Assembly: GCA_020058145.1 (NCBI GenBank)
Contig: JAGVEP010000238.1
Coordinates: 1-5,007 of the forward strand
Source of the DNA: Phycisphaerae bacterium
GTDB taxonomy: Bacteria; Planctomycetota; Phycisphaerae; UBA1845; Fen-1342
DNA length: 5,007 nucleotides
Direction: 5' to 3'
Below are positions 1 through 5,007 of the stretch, piece after piece. Under the pieces are notes generated by a model. The model was not told the origin of the DNA. It was given only the letters and a program-made list of their open reading frames with translations, and searched no databases. The translations under genes were made by a program, and so were the position numbers. The first letter of the stretch is position 1. Each line of letters starts with the position of its first letter.

Positions 1-492
1 GTCCTCCTCGAAGCGTGCCGCCGGCGCGCCGATGGCACGAATCACCCGCGCGTCGAGGTCGGCGCGCCCGCCGACGTAATCGACGACCTGCATCGCCAGC
101 GGGTCGAGGAACATCCCGTTGACGGTGAAATCACGTCGGCGGGCGTCGTGCTCGGCGTCGGTGAGCGTGACACTTACGGGCCGGCGACCGTCGAGGTACG
201 GGCCGTCGACCCGGAACGTCGCCACTTCGACCCAGCGGCGGCGTTTCTTCACCAGCACCACCCCGAACTGCACGCCGACGTGGCGGGCCGCCGGGAAAAG
301 TCCGCAGACGCGTTCCGGCGGTGCGTCCGTCGCCACGTCGTAGTCATGCGGATCGCCCCCCAGCAGCAGATCACGCACGCAGCCGCCGGCAAGCACAGCC
401 TGGTGTCCGGCGTCCACGAGCTGGCGCACGACGGCGACCGCCGGAGCGGCGTCGGGGGGCAAGGGAACGGTGAGTGAAACGCGGTCACACAT
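1..492 (-). CDS. cca: CCA tRNA nucleotidyltransferase / poly(A) polymerase family, N-terminal part (3' end outside window)
   Basis: Class II nucleotidyltransferase that adds or repairs the 3' CCA of tRNAs in the cytoplasm; a poly(A) polymerase of the same family cannot be excluded from this part. Read from the reverse complement: 164 codons from ATG (492-490), still open at base 1. Residues 34-56 hold the family signature LAGGCVRDLLLG followed by DPHDYDVATD; D50 and D52 are the metal-binding DxD. EVATFR lies at 89-94, RRDFTVNG at 119-126 (motif after the catalytic domain), and DLDARVIRAIG with ARFEED at 145-164 begins the next conserved block. The neck, body and tail lie outside the window. 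The start is secure at the 5' side: an in-frame TAG (507-505) lies five codons upstream with no other start between. No good Shine-Dalgarno is visible; a GGAG is 16 nt away, too far. It follows the GT4 gene after 84 bp and is functionally unrelated to it, so it may have its own promoter or be read through. Confidence 0.93.
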   Translation of the reverse strand, partial: MCDRVSLTVPLPPDAAPAVAVVRQLVDAGHQAVLAGGCVRDLLLGGDPHDYDVATDAPPERVCGLFPAARHVGVQFGVVLVKKRRRWVEVATFRVDGPYLDGRRPVSVTLTDAEHDARRRDFTVNGMFLDPLAMQVVDYVGGRADLDARVIRAIGAPAARFEED

Positions 493-540
493 CTTGCACG
501 CCGTCTAACTCCACAGCGTTGCTGGGCGGCATCCACAGGT

Positions 541-560
541 ACGCAGGCACGCAGGCACGT
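541..560 (+). repeat. Tandem ACGCAGGC repeat in the spacer
   Basis: ACGCAGGC occurs twice in a row followed by a partial third copy (ACGT). It lies in the 84-bp gap between the GT4 gene and the CCA-enzyme gene, next to the GC hairpin. The related copy at 1807-1826 is on the other strand. Function unknown. Confidence 0.55.
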
Positions 561-562
561 CG

Positions 563-577
563 GGGCGGAGTCCGCCC
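563..577 (-). terminator. GC-rich hairpin at the end of the GT4 gene (possible terminator without U-tract)
   Basis: GGGCGGA G TCCGCCC is a perfect 7-bp inverted repeat around one central base, folding in practice as a 6-bp stem with a 3-nt loop. It begins at the last base of the GT4 stop codon. On the minus strand no run of T follows, so it does not meet the usual intrinsic-terminator form. It may protect the mRNA 3' end, weaken read-through into the CCA gene, or be incidental. Confidence 0.4.
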
Positions 578-1746
578 TACTTACGCTCCCGCCGCAATAC
601 ATGTTCGTACAGCACCAGAAGCTCGCGGGCGTGTCGCGCCATCGAAAGCTGGGCACGCAGCCGCGGCGCGTCGACCCGGCAGGCGTCGCGGACCGGCCGC
701 TGCAACGCCAACTCGATCCCCGCGGCCAGAGCACGAATGTCGCTCGGTTCGTCGATCACGACGCCGTGGCGGCCGGTTTCCATGACTTCCGCCGCGCCGT
801 TGTAGCGTGTCGTAACCACCGGCAGACCTAATGACAAGGCTTCGAGCACCACGCGGCTGCACGGATCGTACCACGTCGGGTGCGCCAGCACGTCGGCGGC
901 CGCGTACCACGCGGCGACAGGTGTCTCGGTCCCGACGAAACGCACGCGGGAAGTGAGCCCCAAGCGGTTTGTCTGGCGCTGGTACGGCCGCGGGTCGTCC
1001 CGTCCCGCCACCACGAGACCCCATGCGGTTTTCGCGGTTGCAGCAGCGCAGAGCAGCTCGCGCAGACCCTTCAGCTTGAAATTGTGCGCAACGAAAAGGA
1101 CCAGGGGCAGCGTCTGGAGCCAACCCAAGCCCGAGCGCACGGTCGCGCGGCTGGCGACATCCAGCGGGGCCACGTCCACGCCATTGAACACCACACGCAC
1201 ACGCTCGGCAGGAAAACCGAGCTCGACGACCTGCCGCTGCACGTAGTCTGACAGCGCGGCAACGTAAACGCCCGCGCGGCGCGCGCTCAGCAGGGCGCGC
1301 TCCAGCCGGAACAAGAACCGCTGGCGGACATTGAAACGGCGGCCAAGGCGTTTCAGCTCCCGCAGCCACGCGGGGTTCATCGCCGTGCTACGCGCGATGG
1401 TCTCGGTGTACGTCCCGCCGCGCGGCTGGTACACATTCGCCGCCAGGCAGGGTGTGACCGCGTGCACGATGTCGAAACGCTCGTCCCGGCAGATGCGATT
1501 CACGGCCTGGACAAACCGATACGTGCGCCAGGACCGAGACCGGCTGGACACAGCCACGGGCCGGAAAGTGACTTCTTCCACGGACTGGCTGTGCGTCCGG
1601 CTCTGCTCAGCTTGGCCCCGCGGGGCGCGATGGATCAGGGTGACGTCGAGCCCCAAGAGCGCCAGGTGCCGAGCCATTTCGAGCGTCGACGTCTCCGCGC
1701 CGCCACGGCGAAGATCGACTTCCTCCTGAATAATGGCGATTCTCAC
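577..1746 (-). CDS. Glycosyltransferase family 4 (WaaG-like, GT-B fold)
   Basis: Predicted cytoplasmic or membrane-associated retaining glycosyltransferase that moves a sugar from a nucleotide-sugar to a growing LPS core or glycan. 389 residues, close to WaaG length. The N-terminal Rossmann start is RIAIIQEEVDLRRGGAETST (2-21), with the GGAE glycine loop at 15-18. The C-terminal donor domain has FNGVD (187-191), VAHNFKLKG (219-227, the basic residues expected to contact donor phosphate) and HPTWYDPCSRVVLEALSLG (289-307). The last aligns with WaaG's E-x7-E, but the first acid is Asp (D294) and the second is E302. The GTG start at 1746-1744 overlaps the TGA of the upstream kinase (GTGA). It is chosen because homology begins exactly there, although the frame stays open for another 171 codons upstream. 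A weak AGGA lies 10 nt before it. It ends with TAG at 579-577. Its place in a waaF/waaP-like operon suggests LPS core assembly; donor and acceptor are unknown. Confidence 0.9.
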   Translation of the reverse strand: MRIAIIQEEVDLRRGGAETSTLEMARHLALLGLDVTLIHRAPRGQAEQSRTHSQSVEEVTFRPVAVSSRSRSWRTYRFVQAVNRICRDERFDIVHAVTPCLAANVYQPRGGTYTETIARSTAMNPAWLRELKRLGRRFNVRQRFLFRLERALLSARRAGVYVAALSDYVQRQVVELGFPAERVRVVFNGVDVAPLDVASRATVRSGLGWLQTLPLVLFVAHNFKLKGLRELLCAAATAKTAWGLVVAGRDDPRPYQRQTNRLGLTSRVRFVGTETPVAAWYAAADVLAHPTWYDPCSRVVLEALSLGLPVVTTRYNGAAEVMETGRHGVVIDEPSDIRALAAGIELALQRPVRDACRVDAPRLRAQLSMARHARELLVLYEHVLRRERK

Positions 1747-2681
1747 GAGGTTGGAGTCCTGGCTGTCGCGCAAGGCGCGGCGGCAGTCGCGGCGCCCTGC
1801 CGGCCGGCGTGCCCGCGTGCCTGCGTGTCTATTCCCCCCCCCTCCTGGCGCTCGCTCCGCCGCAGAATCCGGTCGCTTTTCCGGACGATCCGCCGTGCGT
1901 ACCAGCGGAGCCGCACAGCCCGCGGCTCCAGGCCCAGGTAGGTGAGCAGGAAGCGTAGCCGGTCGCTGCACGTGGCGCCGATTTGCCGCGCCGACACGTC
2001 CAGTTGCGACAGGTCCTTGAGCAGCCAGCGCATCCGAAACAGGCGCGGCCGATGCGTCCGCGCCAAGTCGATCAACGTGAAGCGTGGTGGACGGGTGGCC
2101 GCGGGATCCAGATCGGCGAAAATATGGCACAAGTAGAGGTCGCGATGACACAGCCCGGTCTGATGAAACGCGGAGACGAAACGGGCCAGGCGCCGGACCA
2201 GGTCGTGCCGTGCGGGACCTTGAGTGATCGGTGTCCGCGCCGCGCACAGGCTCCGCCAAACGCGATCCAAGGCGTCGCCCCCCGCGGGCTCGAATAGAAC
2301 GGCGCTGCGCCGCTCGAACGCCGTGCGCATTTCCTCAACCACTGCGATGGCCCGGACTGCGGGCAAGTTCTGCCGGGTCAATTCCGCGGATTGCTGAAAC
2401 TCCCACCACGCCCGGCTGTGTCGCATCGCCTGTCGCCGCACGCGGTCGAGTTGCTCGCAAAGCGGCGTAGCGAGGTAGCGCTTGACGTACAGAGTGGTCT
2501 GGCTGTCCAGCTCCCACCGCCACCGTTCGCGGCCGCCCAGCCCCGGCTTGACCAGGGCCTGCCAGTGTCCCGACAGTCCCTGTTCCTCTGGCGGACCGTC
2601 CAACAAGCGCTTGAGATCGGCCAGCCCGGCGTGCGCCAGCCGTTCCTGCCAGTCGGCCGCCACCGCGGCGCCGAGGCTCAC
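1743..2681 (-). CDS. WaaP-like lipopolysaccharide core kinase (catalytic residues intact)
   Basis: Predicted ATP-dependent kinase that phosphorylates a sugar of the LPS inner core (heptose in WaaP) at the cytoplasmic face. 312 residues from a GTG at 2681-2679. Kinase landmarks: LYVKRY with K67 (ATP lysine), WWEFQ with E94 (helix C candidate), CHRDLYLCHIF at 178-188 and FTLIDLARTHRP at 201-212. The HRDxYxCH pattern followed by IDL is characteristic of WaaP; D181 is the catalytic base and D205 the metal ligand. The start is chosen by its GTGA overlap with the preceding TGA; the open frame extends 42 codons further, but that stretch lies inside the previous gene and lacks family similarity. Recognisable protein ends near residue 280. 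A run of nine G (1842-1834) then encodes EGGG, followed by about 30 low-complexity Ala/Arg/Gly/Thr residues whose DNA resembles spacer. The stop overlaps the GT4 start. The family call is firm; the substrate is inferred. Confidence 0.88.
   Translation of the reverse strand: MSLGAAVAADWQERLAHAGLADLKRLLDGPPEEQGLSGHWQALVKPGLGGRERWRWELDSQTTLYVKRYLATPLCEQLDRVRRQAMRHSRAWWEFQQSAELTRQNLPAVRAIAVVEEMRTAFERRSAVLFEPAGGDALDRVWRSLCAARTPITQGPARHDLVRRLARFVSAFHQTGLCHRDLYLCHIFADLDPAATRPPRFTLIDLARTHRPRLFRMRWLLKDLSQLDVSARQIGATCSDRLRFLLTYLGLEPRAVRLRWYARRIVRKSDRILRRSERQEGGGIDTQARGHAGRQGAATAAAPCATARTPTS
1807..1826 (-). repeat. ACGCAGGCACGC-type short repeat inside the kinase tail
   Basis: On the minus strand this 20-bp stretch matches the plus strand of 541-560 in the GT4/CCA spacer at 18 of 20 positions, including an exact 12-mer (1815-1826 against 541-552). 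The copies are therefore inverted relative to one another. One copy sits in a true spacer and the other in the low-complexity tail of the kinase, just after the poly-G tract. The short, partly periodic sequence limits the significance. Confidence 0.5.
1834..1842 (-). repeat. Poly-G tract (nine G on the coding strand) near the 3' end of the WaaP-like kinase
   Basis: Nine consecutive C on the plus strand, hence G9 in the kinase mRNA, encode E-G-G-G. Losing one G brings TAG (1831-1829) into frame at once and ends the protein at about 283 residues. The annotated nine-G form instead reads on to the GTGA overlap with the GT4 gene. Tracts of this kind are known slippage sites in surface-glycan genes and also a common source of sequencing error; this sequence alone cannot tell which applies. 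Confidence 0.85.
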
Positions 2682-3598
2682 AGGGCCGGCCCCGTTGCGA
2701 CCGGCGTGGCCCACTCGGTCGCCCGCTGAGCCTCCAGTTCCAACTGCCGGTTCCATTCCTCGAACAGGACGTTCAAGCGGATGCGGCGGTCTTCGTGCTT
2801 CCGCCACGTCCGCGCCAGCGACTCAATTTGGTGCCATTGCGCTTTGAGCGTCCGAGTCAAGCGCGTCACGCTCAGGTAGTGACGGAAGAACCGCAGCCGC
2901 TCGGCCCGCGACGTGAACGGCTGGGCGGACACCGTGACCTGCGCCAGCTCGCGCACCCACCAGGCTCCGACGGGCGTCAACCGCTCCCACGAACGCAAGG
3001 GCTGGGGATCGAGAAAGAAAAGCTCCGGCGTACCGTCGGGCCCCGCGCGGATGAGTATGTTTCTCCAGAACAGGTTGCCGTGGGAACAGCCGGCGGTGTG
3101 CATGTACGCCAATTGGCCGGCCAGGGCTTGGAGCAGGGCCTCGCGCTGCGCCGGCGACCGCTGCCGCCGCCCGTCGCGCACCTCCACGGCGAGCGTGGTC
3201 AGGTTCACGGCGTCGGGCACCTCTTCGGTGATCAGAAAGCACGCCGCCAGGAAATGCCCCACACGGCGCTCGCCATGGGCCACGGGCCGCACCGCCGGCA
3301 CGCCGACCGAGCGCAGCGCATCGAGCGCCAGGTACTCCGCTTGCCCGCGGTGCATGCCGAAAAAAGTGCCGCGAAACGTGCCGCGCAGCCGTTTGCGCCA
3401 CGTCGGAAACCGGTAGCGCTTGACGAAAAAGCCCGGCGTACCGTCCAGGCCGGGGACGAACAGCGAGTCCGTCGTCCGGCTCCACGCGGCGATGCGCCCC
3501 TCGATCCGCGCGAGTACCCTGCCAACCGAGTCGAGCCCGCAGGCTCGTAGCCGCTCGCGGTACGCAGGATCGATGCGGATATGCTCCGTGCAGAACAC
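2678..3598 (-). CDS. Kdo/WaaP-family lipopolysaccharide kinase homologue with HGN in place of HxD (possible pseudokinase)
   Basis: Member of the lipopolysaccharide kinase (Kdo/WaaP, InaA-like) family, 306 residues. Visible landmarks: GFFVKRYRFP with K60 (ATP lysine), AEYLALDAL with E88 (helix C), HTAGCSHGNLFWRNILI at 167-183 and ELFFLDPQPLR at 192-202 with D197 (metal ligand). The catalytic loop has H173-G174-N175 where the family normally has Asp; the codon at 3076-3074 is AAC. N180, the loop Asn, is present. The GTG start at 3598-3596 is supported by GGAGG ending 8 nt upstream and lies 4 bp after the GT9 stop. The TGA overlaps the next kinase's GTG start. The protein has no signal peptide or membrane segment, so a cytoplasmic enzyme or partner is expected. 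It could phosphorylate an inner-core sugar with altered chemistry, or regulate the neighbouring kinase. Family assignment is strong; activity is uncertain. Confidence 0.87.
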   Translation of the reverse strand: MFCTEHIRIDPAYRERLRACGLDSVGRVLARIEGRIAAWSRTTDSLFVPGLDGTPGFFVKRYRFPTWRKRLRGTFRGTFFGMHRGQAEYLALDALRSVGVPAVRPVAHGERRVGHFLAACFLITEEVPDAVNLTTLAVEVRDGRRQRSPAQREALLQALAGQLAYMHTAGCSHGNLFWRNILIRAGPDGTPELFFLDPQPLRSWERLTPVGAWWVRELAQVTVSAQPFTSRAERLRFFRHYLSVTRLTRTLKAQWHQIESLARTWRKHEDRRIRLNVLFEEWNRQLELEAQRATEWATPVATGPAL

Positions 3599-3602
3599 TC
3601 GC

Positions 3603-4820
3603 TCAGCCTCCGCTGGCCACGCGCCGTGCCAAAAGCGTGCCCACGGCCTGCATCACCATATCCGTCGTCAGCCCGGTCATGCAACGGTGGTCCAGTGGGC
3701 AGATGGGCAATTGGCACAGTCCGCACTCGACCGGAATTTGCAGCTTGATCTCGCCCGCGTAGTCGGTGTCCGTCCATTCCTGGTGCGTCGGGCCAAAAAT
3801 CGTCACGGTCGGGATGTCGAAGGCGTGGCCGTAGTGCCGCGGACCCGTGTCATTGCACACCAGCAGGGCCGCACCGCGGGCCAGCACCTTCAGCGAACCC
3901 AGCGTCGTGCCTGGATTGGTGCAGCAGACGGCTCCGCCCGGCGTCTGATCCGCGATCGCCCGCATCAGCGGCGCTTCGTGCGGCGCACCGACCAGCACCG
4001 GTCGAAAACCGCTTTCTTCCCGCAGCCGCCGACAAACCTCGGCAAATCGCGCCGGCAGCCAGCACTTGGAGGCCCCGAAGGCGGCCCCGGGGTTAACCAG
4101 CGCATATGGCCGGCCGTCGTCCAGCCCGTAGTGCCGCAGCAACTCCTGCCCGGCCTGTTCCTGCGCCGGCGTGATCCCCAGCCGCAGCTTGCGGTCGGTT
4201 ACCGGGCAGCCCAGGTGCTCCGCCAGCGCAGCGTAGTAAGGCAGCACCGGCGTGGGGACAAACTCGCCGTCCTTCTTGCGGGGATACAGCCGGTCGGTGA
4301 GCAGCCAGCCCCGGCCATCGCGGGCATAACCGACCCGGCGGCGGATGCCGGCGCGCCAGACAAGCAGCGCTGCGCGAAAAGAATTCGTCAGCAGCAACGC
4401 GGCGTCGGGTCGGGTCGCACGCAGCGCACGCAGCAGCCCGCGCTGCGTTGCGCGGAGTAGCGTCGGACCTCCGAGTCCGACGGGTAGCGTCGGACCTCCG
4501 AGTCCGACGGGTAGCGTCGGACCTCCGCGTCCGACGGGTAGCGCCGGACCTCCGAGTCCGACGGGTAGCGTCGGACCTCCGAGTCCGACGGGTAGCGTCG
4601 GACCTCCGAGTCCGACGGGCCAGTACAGGTCCGCGTCGTGCCACCCGCCGCCGTCGACCAGTTCCGCCACGTAGCGGCGCATGAGGAAGGTGATCTGCGC
4701 ATCGTGGAAGTGGTCGCGCAGCGCCGCGAGCACCGGCGTGGCGAGAACCACGTCACCCACCCAATTGGGTAACACGACGAGCAGATGTCCCAGCGTGCTT
4801 TCGGCATTTTCCGGCCGCAT
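3603..4820 (-). CDS. waaF: GT9 lipopolysaccharide heptosyltransferase (WaaF-like) with internal nonapeptide repeat
   Basis: Predicted cytoplasmic GT-B glycosyltransferase that adds a heptose (or related sugar) from an ADP-activated donor to the LPS inner core. 405 residues. Start of the N-domain: HLLVVLPNWVGDVVLATPVL (12-31), with the WVGD motif of WaaF. LLLTNSFRAALL follows at 142-153, matching WaaF's LPNSFKSAL. Donor domain: LVNPGAAFGASKCW (241-254), LVGAPHE (276-282), NDTGPRHYGHAF (323-334), IFGPTHQEWT (341-350). A Cys cluster (C366, C369, C374, C380) with HRCMTGLT precedes the final helix. Residues 68-121 are six LPVGLGGPT-type repeats; without them the protein would be 351 residues, the normal GT9 length. 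ATG 4820 is chosen because homology starts 10 residues later. An upstream ATG (4940) is in frame but would begin within the 31-bp repeat zone. No clear Shine-Dalgarno precedes it. First gene of the operon; it could be another GT9 (WaaC/WaaQ-like). Confidence 0.9.
   Translation of the reverse strand: MRPENAESTLGHLLVVLPNWVGDVVLATPVLAALRDHFHDAQITFLMRRYVAELVDGGGWHDADLYWPVGLGGPTLPVGLGGPTLPVGLGGPALPVGRGGPTLPVGLGGPTLPVGLGGPTLLRATQRGLLRALRATRPDAALLLTNSFRAALLVWRAGIRRRVGYARDGRGWLLTDRLYPRKKDGEFVPTPVLPYYAALAEHLGCPVTDRKLRLGITPAQEQAGQELLRHYGLDDGRPYALVNPGAAFGASKCWLPARFAEVCRRLREESGFRPVLVGAPHEAPLMRAIADQTPGGAVCCTNPGTTLGSLKVLARGAALLVCNDTGPRHYGHAFDIPTVTIFGPTHQEWTDTDYAGEIKLQIPVECGLCQLPICPLDHRCMTGLTTDMVMQAVGTLLARRVASGG
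3607..3611 (-). promoter_or_regulatory. Shine-Dalgarno for the first kinase
   Basis: GGAGG on the minus strand, 8 nt before the GTG start at 3598, sits inside the last codons of the GT9 gene. It is the clearest ribosome-binding site in the window and fixes the kinase start as GTG. Confidence 0.8.
4458..4619 (-). repeat. Six tandem 27-bp units, each a hairpin, in frame within the GT9 gene
   Basis: Units begin at 4458, 4485, 4512, 4539, 4566 and 4593. Four are identical. The unit at 4512 differs by one base in the loop (Leu to Arg in the protein) and the unit at 4539 by one base in an arm (Thr to Ala). Each carries arms CGTCGGAC and GTCCGACG around a 6-nt loop (first unit: 4461-4468 and 4475-4482). 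Because 27 is a multiple of three, the reading frame is kept and nine residues (P-V-G-L-G-G-P-T-L) are added per unit. The array lies in the N-terminal domain between the DLYW strand and the LRATQRGLL helix, a loop position in GT9 enzymes. Confidence 0.97.
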
Positions 4821-4828
4821 GTTCGCGC

Positions 4829-4834
4829 AGTGTA
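4829..4834 (-). promoter_or_regulatory. Possible -10 element before the GT9 gene
   Basis: TACACT on the minus strand (4 of 6 matches to TATAAT) lies 8 nt before the ATG at 4820. The best -35 at 17-bp spacing, TTTCAA, is poor. If used, transcription would begin at or next to the ATG, giving a nearly leaderless mRNA; the absence of a Shine-Dalgarno is compatible with that. Weak evidence only. Confidence 0.2.
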
Positions 4835-4912
4835 CCGAAGCGGCGTGAACGTTGAAATGCGGGGCCCCCGGCCTCAGCCGATCGGGTGCGTGACACTTTA
4901 GGCGGCCTGTCC

Positions 4913-5007
4913 GAGCCGGGAGCGCGAGCGACCGGTCCAAAACGAGCCGGGAGCGCGAGCGACCGGTCCAAAACGAGCCGGGAGCGCGAGCGACCGGTCC
5001 AAAACGA
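4913..5007. repeat. 31-bp tandem direct repeat, three full copies, continuing past the window
   Basis: Identical 31-bp units start at 4913, 4944 and 4975, and the last two bases (5006-5007) begin a fourth. Each unit contains GAGCCGGGAGCGCGAGCGAC followed by CGGTCCAAAAC. There is no spacer between units, so this is not a CRISPR array. The unit is not a multiple of three, and the region lies upstream of the GT9 gene where no coding sequence is supported. Between it and that gene (4821-4912) I see only a GC-rich leader with a GGGGCCCC palindrome near 4861. Confidence 0.95.

Noticed and set aside
168..178. GTGACACTTA-type string shared with the leader near 4890
   Set aside because: One copy is inside the conserved coding sequence of the CCA enzyme; a match of about ten bases is within chance.
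249..734. Minus-strand frame spanning the GT4 end, spacer and CCA gene
   Set aside because: It crosses the stop of one real gene and the conserved nucleotidyltransferase core of another in the wrong frame; Cys/Trp/Arg-rich shadow.
1747..2259. 171-residue N-terminal extension of the GT4 gene
   Set aside because: The frame is open but overlaps the conserved kinase in another frame, is Arg/Pro/Ala-rich and lacks family similarity; the GT4 homology begins exactly at the GTG at 1746.
3420..4460. Long plus-strand open frame (346 codons) opposite the GT9 gene
   Set aside because: No recognisable domain, composition typical of an antisense shadow in GC-rich DNA, and it lies opposite strongly conserved GT9 motifs.
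4448..4684. Plus-strand frame through the 27-bp array encoding a repeated Arg/Val peptide
   Set aside because: A three-multiple repeat without stops is open in several frames; no start signal or homology supports it.
4860..4872. GGGGCCCC palindrome in the leader as a terminator or operator
   Set aside because: No T-run on either side and no partner site; a GC-only palindrome is expected by chance at this composition.
4913..5007. CRISPR array
   Set aside because: The 31-bp units abut directly with no spacers, and no cas gene is visible; this is a simple tandem repeat.

Overview
This is a GC-rich bacterial window with every supported gene on the minus strand. It reads as one lipopolysaccharide (LPS) core or glycan assembly operon followed by the start of a tRNA CCA-adding enzyme gene. 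WaaF/WaaP/WaaG-like enzymes point to a Gram-negative, LPS-bearing bacterium. The GC bias, frequent GTG starts, tandem kinases and short GC-rich tandem repeats suggest an environmental lineage, possibly Planctomycetota. That assignment is inference; no taxonomic marker is present.

Layout in the direction of transcription (right to left). 4913-5007: a 31-bp tandem repeat running off the window edge, then a short leader with no gene. 4820-3603: a GT9 heptosyltransferase (waaF-like) carrying a 162-bp in-frame array of six 27-bp units, each unit an inverted repeat. 3598-2678: a Kdo/WaaP-type sugar kinase homologue whose HxD catalytic Asp is Asn. 2681-1743: a second WaaP-like kinase with intact catalytic residues, a run of nine G near its 3' end and a low-complexity tail. 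1746-577: a GT4 (WaaG-like) glycosyltransferase. 576-493: a spacer with a GC hairpin and a short repeat. 492-1: the N-terminal 164 residues of a class II CCA-adding enzyme or poly(A) polymerase, cut by the window edge.

The first four genes are spaced +4, -4 and -4 bp, with GTGA stop/start overlaps at the two inner junctions, so they are very probably cotranscribed and translationally coupled. Together they would transfer heptose or a similar sugar to the lipid A-proximal core, phosphorylate core sugars, and add a further hexose, much as waaF/waaQ, waaP and waaG do in enterobacteria. The most interesting features are the hairpin minisatellite inside the GT9 gene, the poly-G tract that sets the length of the second kinase and its coupling to the GT4 gene, and the pairing of a possibly dead kinase with an intact one.
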